NCBI RefSeq assembly: GCF_900108345.1
Contig: NZ_FNVV01000013.1
Span: forward strand, 62,001-126,000
Length of the DNA stretch: 64,000 nucleotides
Direction: 5' to 3'
DNA from: Bacteroides ndongoniae
Lineage (GTDB): Bacteria; Bacteroidota; Bacteroidia; Bacteroidales; Bacteroidaceae
Shown: piece after piece, positions 25,709 through 32,595 of the stretch
Layout: every line of letters starts with the position of its first letter
Numbering within the stretch: position 1 is the first letter of the stretch
Notes under the pieces: generated by a model
Database searches by the model: none
What the model was told of the DNA's origin: nothing
The model's input: only the letters and a program-made list of their open reading frames with translations
Program-made: the position numbers and the translations under genes

Positions 25709-26152
25709 TCACAACCGGTCTTGAATTGGGTTCCACTTTATTTCCGGTCGGTTGTCTAACCGTCCCTTGGAAATCATAGCCTTGTACATCTCCTCCGACG
25801 TGCGTGCGTCCGACAGGTAAGGCGTGGTCTCTTCCATCTGTTCCTCCGCCTCGGCCTTCAGCCGTTCCAGTTTCTCCTGCGCCGTTCCCGGTTTGTCCTT
25901 GACATCCTCAAGGGATGTTTCGGAAGAGGTAGCCGTACTTTCCGTCTCGTAGTTCTCGCTACCGATACTGAAGCCGGTCTCGCTTTCCGTGACAGCCACA
26001 CTCTCTTCCTCTTCCGGTGCGCCGAGGTCGAAAACTTCCTCGTTCGGTTTGTCCGTCCCCTTTTTCCCGTAGATGTCATGCGCTATGATGACGGCGTAGT
26101 AAATGATGTAGGCAACCGTCAGGACGATGGCAAAAATGAAATATGAGTTCAT
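25709..26152 (-). CDS. traD: TraD-like membrane protein
   Basis: This protein has about 147 residues from ATG 26152 (MNSYFIFAIVLTVAYIIYYA). The longer start at 26197 adds a poorly coding Asn/Thr-rich leader. It has one N-terminal membrane helix followed by a long acidic cytoplasmic tail with Ser/Thr/Glu-rich sequence and a predicted coiled coil (AQEKLERLKAEAEEQ). It is the first gene of the transfer operon, ends one base before traE2 begins, and resembles TraD of Bacteroides elements. Confidence 0.65.
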   Translation of the reverse strand: MNSYFIFAIVLTVAYIIYYAVIIAHDIYGKKGTDKPNEEVFDLGAPEEEESVAVTESETGFSIGSENYETESTATSSETSLEDVKDKPGTAQEKLERLKAEAEEQMEETTPYLSDARTSEEMYKAMISKGRLDNRPEIKWNPIQDRL

Positions 26153-26193
26153 GTATTTAGTATGAATATTAAAATTTGTATTAGTATGATTTT

Positions 26194-26201
26194 GCAAAGA
26201 A
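26194..26201 (-). promoter_or_regulatory. Candidate promoter of the transfer operon
   Basis: On the minus strand TTTCTTTG lies 42 bases before the traD start and matches TAnnTTTG with one mismatch. It is the best -7 candidate in the 26153-26346 gap, which is otherwise plain AT-rich sequence. Confidence 0.4.
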
Positions 26202-26346
26202 ACGCACGAAATATAAAACCATAAAATAATTGAGCATTAAACATCTATTTCGTTAATGAGATTTATGTAATTTCCAAAAATCGAACTATTAAATCGTACT
26301 ATATTGCAGTCTCTATGGAGGGAAATGGAGAAATCGGGGCATAAAA

Positions 26347-26370
26347 AAAGCTCTCGTGGTGGAGAGCTTT
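26347..26370 (-). terminator. Terminator after the primase gene
   Basis: AAAGCTCTC and GAGAGCTTT form a 9-bp stem with a 6-nt loop. Read on the minus strand it is followed by TTTTTTTAT, a classic intrinsic terminator 26 bases after the primase stop. It separates the replication-type genes from the transfer operon. Confidence 0.88.
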
Positions 26371-26395
26371 AGGTGGCAAAGGAGAACACTGAATA

Positions 26396-27283
26396 TCAGC
26401 GTTTCTTTCCGCGCAGGTAATCGTTCAGGTCTTTGTATTCCGCATAGTGGCAGGATTCATCGCTGACACGTCCATCATACATCCCGGCAATGGTCTCTGT
26501 GGTTCTCTGCCCGGCAAGGTCATTGTCGAGATAACAGTGGATGACCGAATATTCCTGTAAACGTGCCAGCGTCTTTTTCAAGTTGTTTACCGAGTTCATC
26601 ACGAGGTAGTCGCATGGCATGGCAAGACAGACCGTTCGGTCGCCTGCCAGTTTCAGTGTCATATAGGAAAGGAAATCCATGAAGCCCTCGAAAACACAGA
26701 CATTTTCCTGTGTCTCTTCTGTCAGATGTCTTATCAATGAGATGTCCTTGTTGTTCAGGCATCCCTTGTAATAGGCGTTGCGCACCTCGTAACCACCGGA
26801 GGTATTGCCGAATGCGAGAGCGAAATAATGACGGCCTCGCAGTTCATAATGCACCTCCTTGCAATACATACGGCCGATGTCCGCGTCGATAAGCCGGGAT
26901 TGGAGGTAAGAGAACAGGGCGTGATGGCGGAGTGGAATCACGATCACGTCTTTCATTTCAGCCTCCACCGGTCGGGGTGGAGCGGTCGGCATACGGGTTC
27001 TCGGTAGTGATGCGCCATTCACAAGCCTCTCGATATACGCCAGTGCCTCGCTCACGCAGTCCGTCCGGCAAATGTATTTTGCCAGTTCCACCAGGTCGCC
27101 GCCGGTCGCCTCGCCGAAATCGTACCATTCATTGATTCGGTCATTCACCTTGAACGACGGGGTACGCTCGTTCCGTAACGGTGAGAAGTACCAGTATTGT
27201 TCCGATTTTATATGCTGTGCATGGTGGCCGAGCTGTGCCAGAAAATCCACGATGCGTACTTGTTTTGCTTCTGCTATGGTCAT
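26396..27283 (-). CDS. Toprim primase-like protein
   Basis: This is a 295-residue DnaG-type protein. The N-terminal zinc-finger-like region (YWYFSPLRNERTPSFKVND, EWYDFGEATGGDLVEL) has the CHC2 fold pattern but without the Cys/His ligands at the expected places. The C-terminal Toprim domain has VCVFEGFMDFLSYM (motif E) and HCYLDNDLAGQ (DxD). It probably primes the complementary strand after transfer or rolling-circle-like replication of the excised element. It follows the RecA-like RepA gene by about 100 AT-rich bases. Confidence 0.85.
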   Translation of the reverse strand: MTIAEAKQVRIVDFLAQLGHHAQHIKSEQYWYFSPLRNERTPSFKVNDRINEWYDFGEATGGDLVELAKYICRTDCVSEALAYIERLVNGASLPRTRMPTAPPRPVEAEMKDVIVIPLRHHALFSYLQSRLIDADIGRMYCKEVHYELRGRHYFALAFGNTSGGYEVRNAYYKGCLNNKDISLIRHLTEETQENVCVFEGFMDFLSYMTLKLAGDRTVCLAMPCDYLVMNSVNNLKKTLARLQEYSVIHCYLDNDLAGQRTTETIAGMYDGRVSDESCHYAEYKDLNDYLRGKKR

Positions 27284-27343
27284 CTATTTTTCTTTCACTT
27301 GATTTCAAAAAAAGGTTTAGTTTAGTTTTTCCCCTATATATAT

Positions 27344-27372
27344 AAATACTAAAGTATACTAAATGATATAAG
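27344..27372. repeat. TACTAA motif cluster between repA and primase genes
   Basis: The sequence AAATACTAAAGTATACTAAA lies in the short gap between the RepA-like and primase genes. The same TACTAA/TAGTA words fill the region upstream of parA at 1660-1840. It may be a binding site for a shared regulator or for replication initiation. Confidence 0.45.
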
Positions 27373-27385
27373 CCCGCGCACGACT

Positions 27386-28486
27386 TCATTCTTCATCAAA
27401 AAGCATGGCCTCGGTAGGCGTCATGTCGTAATAGAACAACTTGTCCCGTTTGATGATGAGCTTGAGGTTGTCTATCAGGTATTGCATCAGTTTTATCATG
27501 ACACTCCGGCCGCGTTTGAACCCGATTGCCTCGTAGGAGACCATCAGGCTCTGCAGCAGGTTGTCGAATCCCCGGATGGGCTTTTCCCCGAATGCGGCAG
27601 AGAGAGCTTCGCGGTGCTGTTCGATGCTCAGTTCCGTAAACCCCGTTCTTGCCTTGGGCTTCGGGGGCTCGCCAAACGAGTGTACTTCCGCAATGACGGG
27701 CAGTCCTGTTTCATTGATGGTAAATGCAAACGGCTTGAACTCTTTTTCCCGGATATGGAGCGCATGGACTTCGCTGATGCCGGGATTCTCGTTACTCTTG
27801 CTGATGACCAGCACGGTCTCCGCCTTGTTGCTCATCTCCGTTCCGATATGTCCGCGCACGTTGTTGTCCCCTTTGTTCAAATGAAGCACACAGTGGATGT
27901 GCAGGTCGTATCTCGAAGACCATTCCATCATCCGGTTGATGACTTCCACCGATTCACCGGCATTATTGATGTCGAGCATCAGGTCGCGAATGCCGTCGAT
28001 GATGACCAGTCCGTAGCCTTTCTGTTGGCGCAGCGCATAGTCGATGACCTCGATACGCACCGACGGCGAATATTCACGCAGGCAGAAAAAATCGAGATTC
28101 TCCGGATCGGTCGTCGTGGGCAACCCGGCCAGCCGCAATATACGCTCCAATACCGAGCGGCAATGGAAACGGCTCTGTTCCGTATCGACGTACAGAATAC
28201 GCTGTTTGCCTTCGGGCAGATGTGCACGGTAGTTCAATACTTGTTTCCCCGCCAATGATGCGGCGACAAGCGCAGAGACGTTGAACGTCTTTTTCGATTT
28301 CGCCTTGCCAGTCGATGCACTGAAATTGCCGAGCGTGGCAATCGTTGAGTTATCTATCCAGATGATTTGCGGAGGGGTCTCATAAATGTCCGTCGCCTTG
28401 ATTTGCGAGGCATGGAGGATGTCCGACAGGCGGTGTTCATCCATCCCCATGCTGGTTGTGCGGTCAATCCTTCTTTCGTTTTCCAT
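27386..28486 (-). CDS. RepA-like RecA-fold ATPase
   Basis: This is a 366-residue protein of the mobile-element RepA/AAA_25 type. The Walker A-like loop is atypical (FSASTGKAKSKKTF near residues 55-68). Walker B is GLVIIDGIRDLML near 158-170, and the following HCVLHLNKGD is the RecA-style motif. The C-terminal part is a winged-helix-like region. Such proteins pair with a Toprim primase and a HTH protein in Bacteroides mobilisable elements, where they support replication or mobilisation. The start overlaps the end of the HTH gene by 23 bases. Confidence 0.82.
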   Translation of the reverse strand: MENERRIDRTTSMGMDEHRLSDILHASQIKATDIYETPPQIIWIDNSTIATLGNFSASTGKAKSKKTFNVSALVAASLAGKQVLNYRAHLPEGKQRILYVDTEQSRFHCRSVLERILRLAGLPTTTDPENLDFFCLREYSPSVRIEVIDYALRQQKGYGLVIIDGIRDLMLDINNAGESVEVINRMMEWSSRYDLHIHCVLHLNKGDNNVRGHIGTEMSNKAETVLVISKSNENPGISEVHALHIREKEFKPFAFTINETGLPVIAEVHSFGEPPKPKARTGFTELSIEQHREALSAAFGEKPIRGFDNLLQSLMVSYEAIGFKRGRSVMIKLMQYLIDNLKLIIKRDKLFYYDMTPTEAMLFDEE

Positions 28487-28859
28487 AGCGTCTCTTGTTA
28501 AGGAACGGTTCTGTGGCGGCGGCTTCCGTCACCCTGCGCACTGCCTCGTTCATGGTAGGTTCATAATTCTGCAACAGCCATTCGTCCAATTCCTCCTTGG
28601 CGAAATAAACCATTTTACCGCGCGGTTTGTAGTGCGGTATCTCCTTGCTCGATGTGAGCTTGTACAGCATACTTTCAGAAACCCCGATATACATGCAGGC
28701 TTCCTGAAATGTGAAAACTCTCTTGGTCGTGAAGATGGTATTTTCCAGCAGCGTAATACGCTCCAAGAGACTTTCGACCGGTTCCAATTTCTTCAGTACC
28801 GATTCGATGGCGGCGAGCCGTCCGCTCATCCGCTCCATGAATGTCATTCTATTCGGCAT
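28464..28859 (-). CDS. Helix-turn-helix (excisionase/MerR-like) protein
   Basis: This is a 131-residue protein with an N-terminal coiled coil (residues about 10-40, ERMSGRLAAIESVLKKLEPV) and a HTH_17-type domain: FTFQEACMYIGVSESMLYKLT, then HYKPRGKMVYFAKEELDEWL. It is typical of the small DNA-binding proteins near the integrase of Bacteroides elements, which act in excision or control. It is followed by the overlapping RepA-like gene. Its promoter and an inverted repeat at the start site suggest autoregulation. Confidence 0.85.
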   Translation of the reverse strand: MPNRMTFMERMSGRLAAIESVLKKLEPVESLLERITLLENTIFTTKRVFTFQEACMYIGVSESMLYKLTSSKEIPHYKPRGKMVYFAKEELDEWLLQNYEPTMNEAVRRVTEAAATEPFLNKRRYGKRKKD

Positions 28860-28894
28860 AATAACACAGTTTGATTTTTGACAATGGAGATGAA

Positions 28895-28924
28895 ACCTCC
28901 GTTATGCAGCGCGCTAACGGAGGT
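28895..28924 (-). promoter_or_regulatory. Operator-like inverted repeat at the start site of the HTH gene
   Basis: A perfect 10-bp inverted repeat, ACCTCCGTTA (28895-28904) and TAACGGAGGT (28915-28924), spaced by 10 bases, lies immediately downstream of the -7 element and spans the expected transcription start. This fits a repressor site better than a terminator, since no U-tract follows. Confidence 0.6.
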
Positions 28925-28932
28925 CAAAGGTA
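28925..28932 (-). promoter_or_regulatory. Promoter -7 element for the HTH-repA-primase genes
   Basis: TACCTTTG on the minus strand (CAAAGGTA on the plus strand) matches TAnnTTTG. It sits 66 bases before the start codon at 28859, with the inverted repeat at 28895-28924 in between. Confidence 0.65.
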
Positions 28933-29038
28933 TGTCCTGTAAACGAAGATGCCGTGATTTGGGGAATGATACTATGCACGTGTCATTGTAACTCTCATGC
29001 TTTTACCTTTCACATACTTCGCTTCTTGTCACTTTCTG

Positions 29039-29743
29039 TCATTCTTTCAGCCGATCAATGACCTTTCGGATGCTGTATGCGACCGATGTCATGTTGTTCT
29101 TGATGGATGACAGCGCGGAAGACAGGGTTGACACCGAAACGGAGCGTGTCCCGTCCTTGGACTGCAGGAATGCGCCCTTGCCGAGAACATTCTGCCACCG
29201 AGATTGGATGAACGAGTTTTCAAGAAGCGCATCGAACAGGATTACCACACGGCGGATATTGTTCACGCGGATGGAAAAGCCCTTCTTGCAGGCGAAGAGA
29301 GCCTCCATGTCTTCAATGCGTACAGAAACACAGAACAGATGATAAGTATTGGCGCAAGCCACTATACTTTTCATCTGTTCCGGGGTAAAATTACAACCAA
29401 AAGAAAGAGAGAGAGCCGCAGGTCGGTTGATACGGGGCGGACCAAGCGGAGACAACGATTCCGAGGTGTCATACATCCGTTTCAACTTCATGCACTCATT
29501 AAACGTGAAATCCGGTGCGGCAAAGCAGGGCTGGACGGAACTGGCGCACTCGGTCAGCAGCCCCTTGACAATGTGGATGTTCATTTCGTGGCAGTTCCGG
29601 CAGGCCGCATGGTCACAGTCTATGTACCGGTGTCCGTTTACGAAATCGTCCACATAGCGGTGGTACTGTTTACCACCCAACACAACATCGTGGAGATAAA
29701 CTGTTTTTGCTTCGGTAAGCAGGGCGAAAAGTTCATTCGCCAC
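29039..29743 (-). CDS. Unknown ICE protein, probable frameshift at the start
   Basis: This is a 234-residue soluble protein with a central Cys/His-rich stretch, CDHAACRNCHEMNIH (residues 43-57). It lies between the HTH gene and the integrase. I do not recognise its family. The predicted start is a GTG at 29743, but the same frame continues upstream with good coding sequence (KDLKTAFSLFGGSQHLQHF...) until a stop formed inside ATGAAAAGACCTG. An ATG with a good AAAAGG site stands at 29819 one base out of frame. Removing one A from its run would join them as MKDLKTAFSLFGG. Either a frameshift or a base-call error is likely. Confidence 0.65.
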   Translation of the reverse strand: MANELFALLTEAKTVYLHDVVLGGKQYHRYVDDFVNGHRYIDCDHAACRNCHEMNIHIVKGLLTECASSVQPCFAAPDFTFNECMKLKRMYDTSESLSPLGPPRINRPAALSLSFGCNFTPEQMKSIVACANTYHLFCVSVRIEDMEALFACKKGFSIRVNNIRRVVILFDALLENSFIQSRWQNVLGKGAFLQSKDGTRSVSVSTLSSALSSIKNNMTSVAYSIRKVIDRLKE

Positions 29744-29942
29744 ATCCTTGTCCGCAGCGAAGTGCTGCAGGTGTTGGCTCCCTCCAAAAAGAGAGAAGGC
29801 CGTCTTCAGGTCTTTTCATGTCGATTTACCTTTTTGAGTTTATAATATGTGATGGAAGCATTAACTTCGGTTGCATTTACAACCGGAGAAATGCCGTAAA
29901 TATATGTTTGTAAATTAGACATGGACCACAGAATGCCTTCAA

Positions 29943-31088
29943 TTAGTGAAACAAACCGTTTACAAGATTCACAGCCTCGTCCTTTTTCTTATTGATAATC
30001 TTGGCATACACCTGTGTCATTTTCACATCGGCATGGCCGAGCAGCTTCGAGACAGTATATAAGTCCGCTCCGAGCGTCAGCATCATGGTGGCAAACGTAT
30101 GGCGACTGGTGTGGTAGGAGAACCGCTTGGAGATTCCGGCTGCTTTCGCCCAAGGTTTGAGCTGCATTCTGATTGTATTGGCGGACGGCAGGTCGAACAC
30201 ATTATCTTCTGATGATTTGCCCCCACGTTCCGGCATCCACTTCAACGCTTCAGGAGAGAGGGGCAGGTAAATAGGCTCTTTGGTCTTTTTCATGGACACG
30301 GCCAAACGGTACTGTCCCCTGTCAACGAACACGTCATTCCATTTCAGCTTGATTATATCGCTGATGCGTAATCCGCAAAAGCAGGAGAACAGATATGCGC
30401 ATTTTACAATCTCGTATTCCTCGTGGGGCATAGGAGTGTCAATCAACGCCTGTACCTCTTCGATGGTCATGTACGACCGCATACTCTCCGGCTTGCGGAT
30501 TTTCTCCGACTTCTCAAGTTCGTTGAAAGGGTTGGCCTTCATCTTTTTCTTCCTGACGGCAGAGTTCAACGCACCGTTCAACGCACGGTAATAATTGTGA
30601 AGCGTGTAGTTCGATATGTCCTTGCCTTTCGGATGATATTCCGTCAGCAGATAAGTGATGTAGCCACGACAAAAGTCCCCGTCAATCTGATCCAGTGTGA
30701 CCATTTCTCCGGCATAGTCTTTCAGTATGCGCATGGCAATCTTGATTTGACTGCCATCTTTCTTACCGGCACTCTCTTGAGCCTCCATATAAACCTGCAT
30801 CCAATCCAGCAGGAAAGTCTTGTCCTTACGGAATACAATCCCGGCCTCATTACTGGTCAGTTCGATAATACGCTTCGACTTGATGGCATTGGCGGCGTCC
30901 ATTGTCGTCTGATTCTGCCTGCGGGAGTTGCTATCCGTTTCCGGGATAATATACATCTTGAGGTATTCATATGTCCGCTTTCCGTCGCGGTATATATCCA
31001 GATACAGGCTCTTGCTGCCATTGCTCAGCGACTTCATCCGAAGACGAATTGGCTCTTTGACTTTTGTATGATTCTTAACTCGTGCCAT
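29943..31088 (-). CDS. int: Tyrosine recombinase (ICE integrase)
   Basis: This is a 381-residue site-specific integrase with an N-terminal Arm-binding/SAM-like domain of the Bacteroides type and a C-terminal catalytic domain. The Arg of FCGLRISDI, the HTSRHTFA block and LLGHADVKMTQVYAK supply the R...HxxR...H...Y set. The start at 31088 is supported by AAAGGAAT a few bases upstream and by the promoter at 31117. The annotated longer frame to 31184 runs through the promoter. It lies at the right end of the ICE and should catalyse excision and insertion. Confidence 0.93.
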   Translation of the reverse strand: MARVKNHTKVKEPIRLRMKSLSNGSKSLYLDIYRDGKRTYEYLKMYIIPETDSNSRRQNQTTMDAANAIKSKRIIELTSNEAGIVFRKDKTFLLDWMQVYMEAQESAGKKDGSQIKIAMRILKDYAGEMVTLDQIDGDFCRGYITYLLTEYHPKGKDISNYTLHNYYRALNGALNSAVRKKKMKANPFNELEKSEKIRKPESMRSYMTIEEVQALIDTPMPHEEYEIVKCAYLFSCFCGLRISDIIKLKWNDVFVDRGQYRLAVSMKKTKEPIYLPLSPEALKWMPERGGKSSEDNVFDLPSANTIRMQLKPWAKAAGISKRFSYHTSRHTFATMMLTLGADLYTVSKLLGHADVKMTQVYAKIINKKKDEAVNLVNGLFH

Positions 31089-31116
31089 AGGGATTCCTTT
31101 CTCATTTTTTCTACTG

Positions 31117-31124
31117 CAAATATA
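31117..31124 (-). promoter_or_regulatory. Promoter -7 element of int
   Basis: TATATTTG on the minus strand matches TAnnTTTG and lies 29 bases before the int start. It is flanked as GTATATTTGC, which also resembles the short TTTGC-containing core at which Bacteroides elements insert, so an att-type role cannot be excluded. Confidence 0.6.
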
Positions 31125-31318
31125 CGAATAAGTATCGAATTTGAGAAACAAATGAGAAACAAAATTGCACCAAACAAGAGCCAATCTACTGAAAGTACTG
31201 AAAACAACCGAAAATAAAAATAAGATTATAAAACTTTGATTTACAGGATATTTGTTATCAATTTATTGGATGTTGTTTTCATTCTATACATATAATGCGT
31301 AAATCTGGTAAATTTCAC

Positions 31319-31420
31319 TTATCCGCAGGACAAACAGTTTTCGCCTATGCTTTTGCGTGGGCTTAACTTGTTTGCGGATAGGTTTACCAGAACCTCGGTG
31401 CTACGGGTTATGTCCCACGC
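31319..31420. other. Interleaved inverted repeats beside the integrase (end-region structure)
   Basis: TATCCGCA (31320-31327) complements TGCGGATA (31373-31380), and GCGTGGG (31355-31361) complements CCCACGC (31414-31420). The two pairs interleave, a pseudoknot topology if transcribed. The 389-base gap 31089-31477 otherwise holds only the int promoter. The region may be the attachment end of the ICE with arm-type sites, or a structured RNA leader for the gene at 31478. Confidence 0.45.
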
Positions 31421-31477
31421 TTTTTGGTCTTGGTACATTGAATGCTTGACGGGACTCAAGCCAAATACGGAGATATT

Positions 31478-31714
31478 ATGAACGACATGAATCTGATGGA
31501 TGAACTTTTGAAAATTCCTGCTGATGCAACTGCCGCCACCGTACAAGGCATAGAAATGCTTCTTATCGATGAAAACAAGGCGGGGGCTTTATTGGAGTCG
31601 GATCCTAATGACAACACCATCCACGAATGCCTTTTAAGCAACGGCCGTTTCCTGTTCCAATCGGACAATGCCAACCTCGTTGCCCTGTATAAAGTAACAG
31701 GATCATCTGAATAA
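31478..31714 (+). CDS. Small hypothetical protein
   Basis: This is a 78-residue acidic protein (MNDMNLMDELLKIPADATAA...). The ATG at 31478 has a GGAG site 6 bases upstream; the in-frame ATG at 31442 lacks one. It has no membrane segment or known motif. It stands convergent to the HU-like gene with only 23 bases between stops, just outside the integrase. Confidence 0.5.
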   Translation: MNDMNLMDELLKIPADATAATVQGIEMLLIDENKAGALLESDPNDNTIHECLLSNGRFLFQSDNANLVALYKVTGSSE

Positions 31715-31737
31715 CGCTCCTGTTGCATATAATCACC

Positions 31738-32019
31738 TTATTTGTCTGATTTCATCCTTCCTGCAAAGGCTTTTGACGGCTTGAATGCCGGGATATTGTG
31801 GGCAGGCACTATCACCGTGGTATTCCTGCTTATGTTGCGTGCTGTCTTTTCCGCACGGTGCTTGATGATGAAACTGCCGAAGCCGCGAAGATAAACCTCC
31901 TCGCCGTTTATCATGGAAGACTTTACGCTATCCATGAATCCTTCGACAACTTGTAACACGACCTGCTTCTCCAGACCGGTCTGCGTTGCTATTTCCCTGA
32001 CGATATCCGCTTTTGTCAT
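31738..32019 (-). CDS. HU/IHF-family DNA-bending protein
   Basis: This is a 93-residue member of the bacterial HU/IHF family, of normal length. It has the helical N-terminus MTKADIVREIATQTGLEKQ, the beta-arm start GEEVYLRGFGSF, the arm region with NISRNTTVIVPAHNIPAFKPSK, and a C-terminal helix. Host-factor-like HU proteins often lie near integrases and phage genes and may assist recombination or packaging. It could equally be a chromosomal copy. Confidence 0.92.
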   Translation of the reverse strand: MTKADIVREIATQTGLEKQVVLQVVEGFMDSVKSSMINGEEVYLRGFGSFIIKHRAEKTARNISRNTTVIVPAHNIPAFKPSKAFAGRMKSDK

Positions 32020-32053
32020 ATTAACTCTTGATTAAATACTGTCAATCCGTTCA

Positions 32054-32061
32054 CAAAGATA
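32054..32061 (-). promoter_or_regulatory. Promoter -7 element of the HU-like gene
   Basis: TATCTTTG on the minus strand matches TAnnTTTG, 35 bases before the HU start codon. Confidence 0.6.
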
Positions 32062-32132
32062 CATCATTTCCTGAAATATCCTCCTTTTACAAACACATAT
32101 AATAAACATTAGCCGGCGTCCGTCTCTACTCT

Positions 32133-32153
32133 TTCGATACAAATAGTATCGAA
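32133..32153 (+). promoter_or_regulatory. Inverted repeat abutting the DUF5675 start codon
   Basis: TTCGATAC and GTATCGAA are perfect 8-base arms around a 5-nt spacer, ending 2 bases before the ATG at 32156. It would hide the ribosome-binding region in the mRNA, or it may serve as an operator. Confidence 0.5.
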
Positions 32154-32155
32154 GT

Positions 32156-32590
32156 ATGAAGCTGACACTCAACCGCAAATTCAAAGGTCAGACCTATACC
32201 ATAGGTGACCTGTCCATCGACGGCAAATTTTTCTGTAATACCATCGAAGATGCCGTGAGGGAACTTCCGGCAACCTGTCCGGATACTCCTCGCGGCCGTT
32301 CCTGTACCTGCAAGGAAAAGGTCTATGCCAAGACTGCCATTCCTGCCGGGACTTATAAAGTCACTCTTCAGTACAGTCCCAGGTACAAGAAGAAAATGCC
32401 ATATCTGCATGATGTGCCGCATTTCCTCGGCATCCTGATCCATTCCGGCAATACCGAAGTCGATTCCGCCGGCTGTATCATCGTGGGAAAGAATACGGTC
32501 AAGGGAAAAGTTTTGGAATCCCGTACTACATTCCAAAAACTGTATGCTATACTCGAGTCCGAAAGGGACATAACCATTCAGATTGTATAA
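32156..32590 (+). CDS. DUF5675 family phage-associated protein
   Basis: This is a 144-residue protein of the DUF5675 family, recognisable by the order FKGQTYTIGDLSIDGKFFCN, PAGTYKVTLQYSP, PHFLGILIHSGNTEVDSAGC and IIVGKN. The H-S-G...S-x-G-C pattern resembles L,D-transpeptidase active sites, and such proteins occur in Bacteroidales prophages near lysis or head genes. Enzymatic activity is only an inference. The stop lies 5 bases before the terminase gene. Confidence 0.8.
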   Translation: MKLTLNRKFKGQTYTIGDLSIDGKFFCNTIEDAVRELPATCPDTPRGRSCTCKEKVYAKTAIPAGTYKVTLQYSPRYKKKMPYLHDVPHFLGILIHSGNTEVDSAGCIIVGKNTVKGKVLESRTTFQKLYAILESERDITIQIV

Positions 32591-32595
32591 ATCTA

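Noticed and set aside
26153..26346. A riboswitch ahead of the transfer operon
   Set aside because: The region is plain AT-rich sequence without recognisable conserved aptamer motifs. Only a weak -7 candidate is supported.
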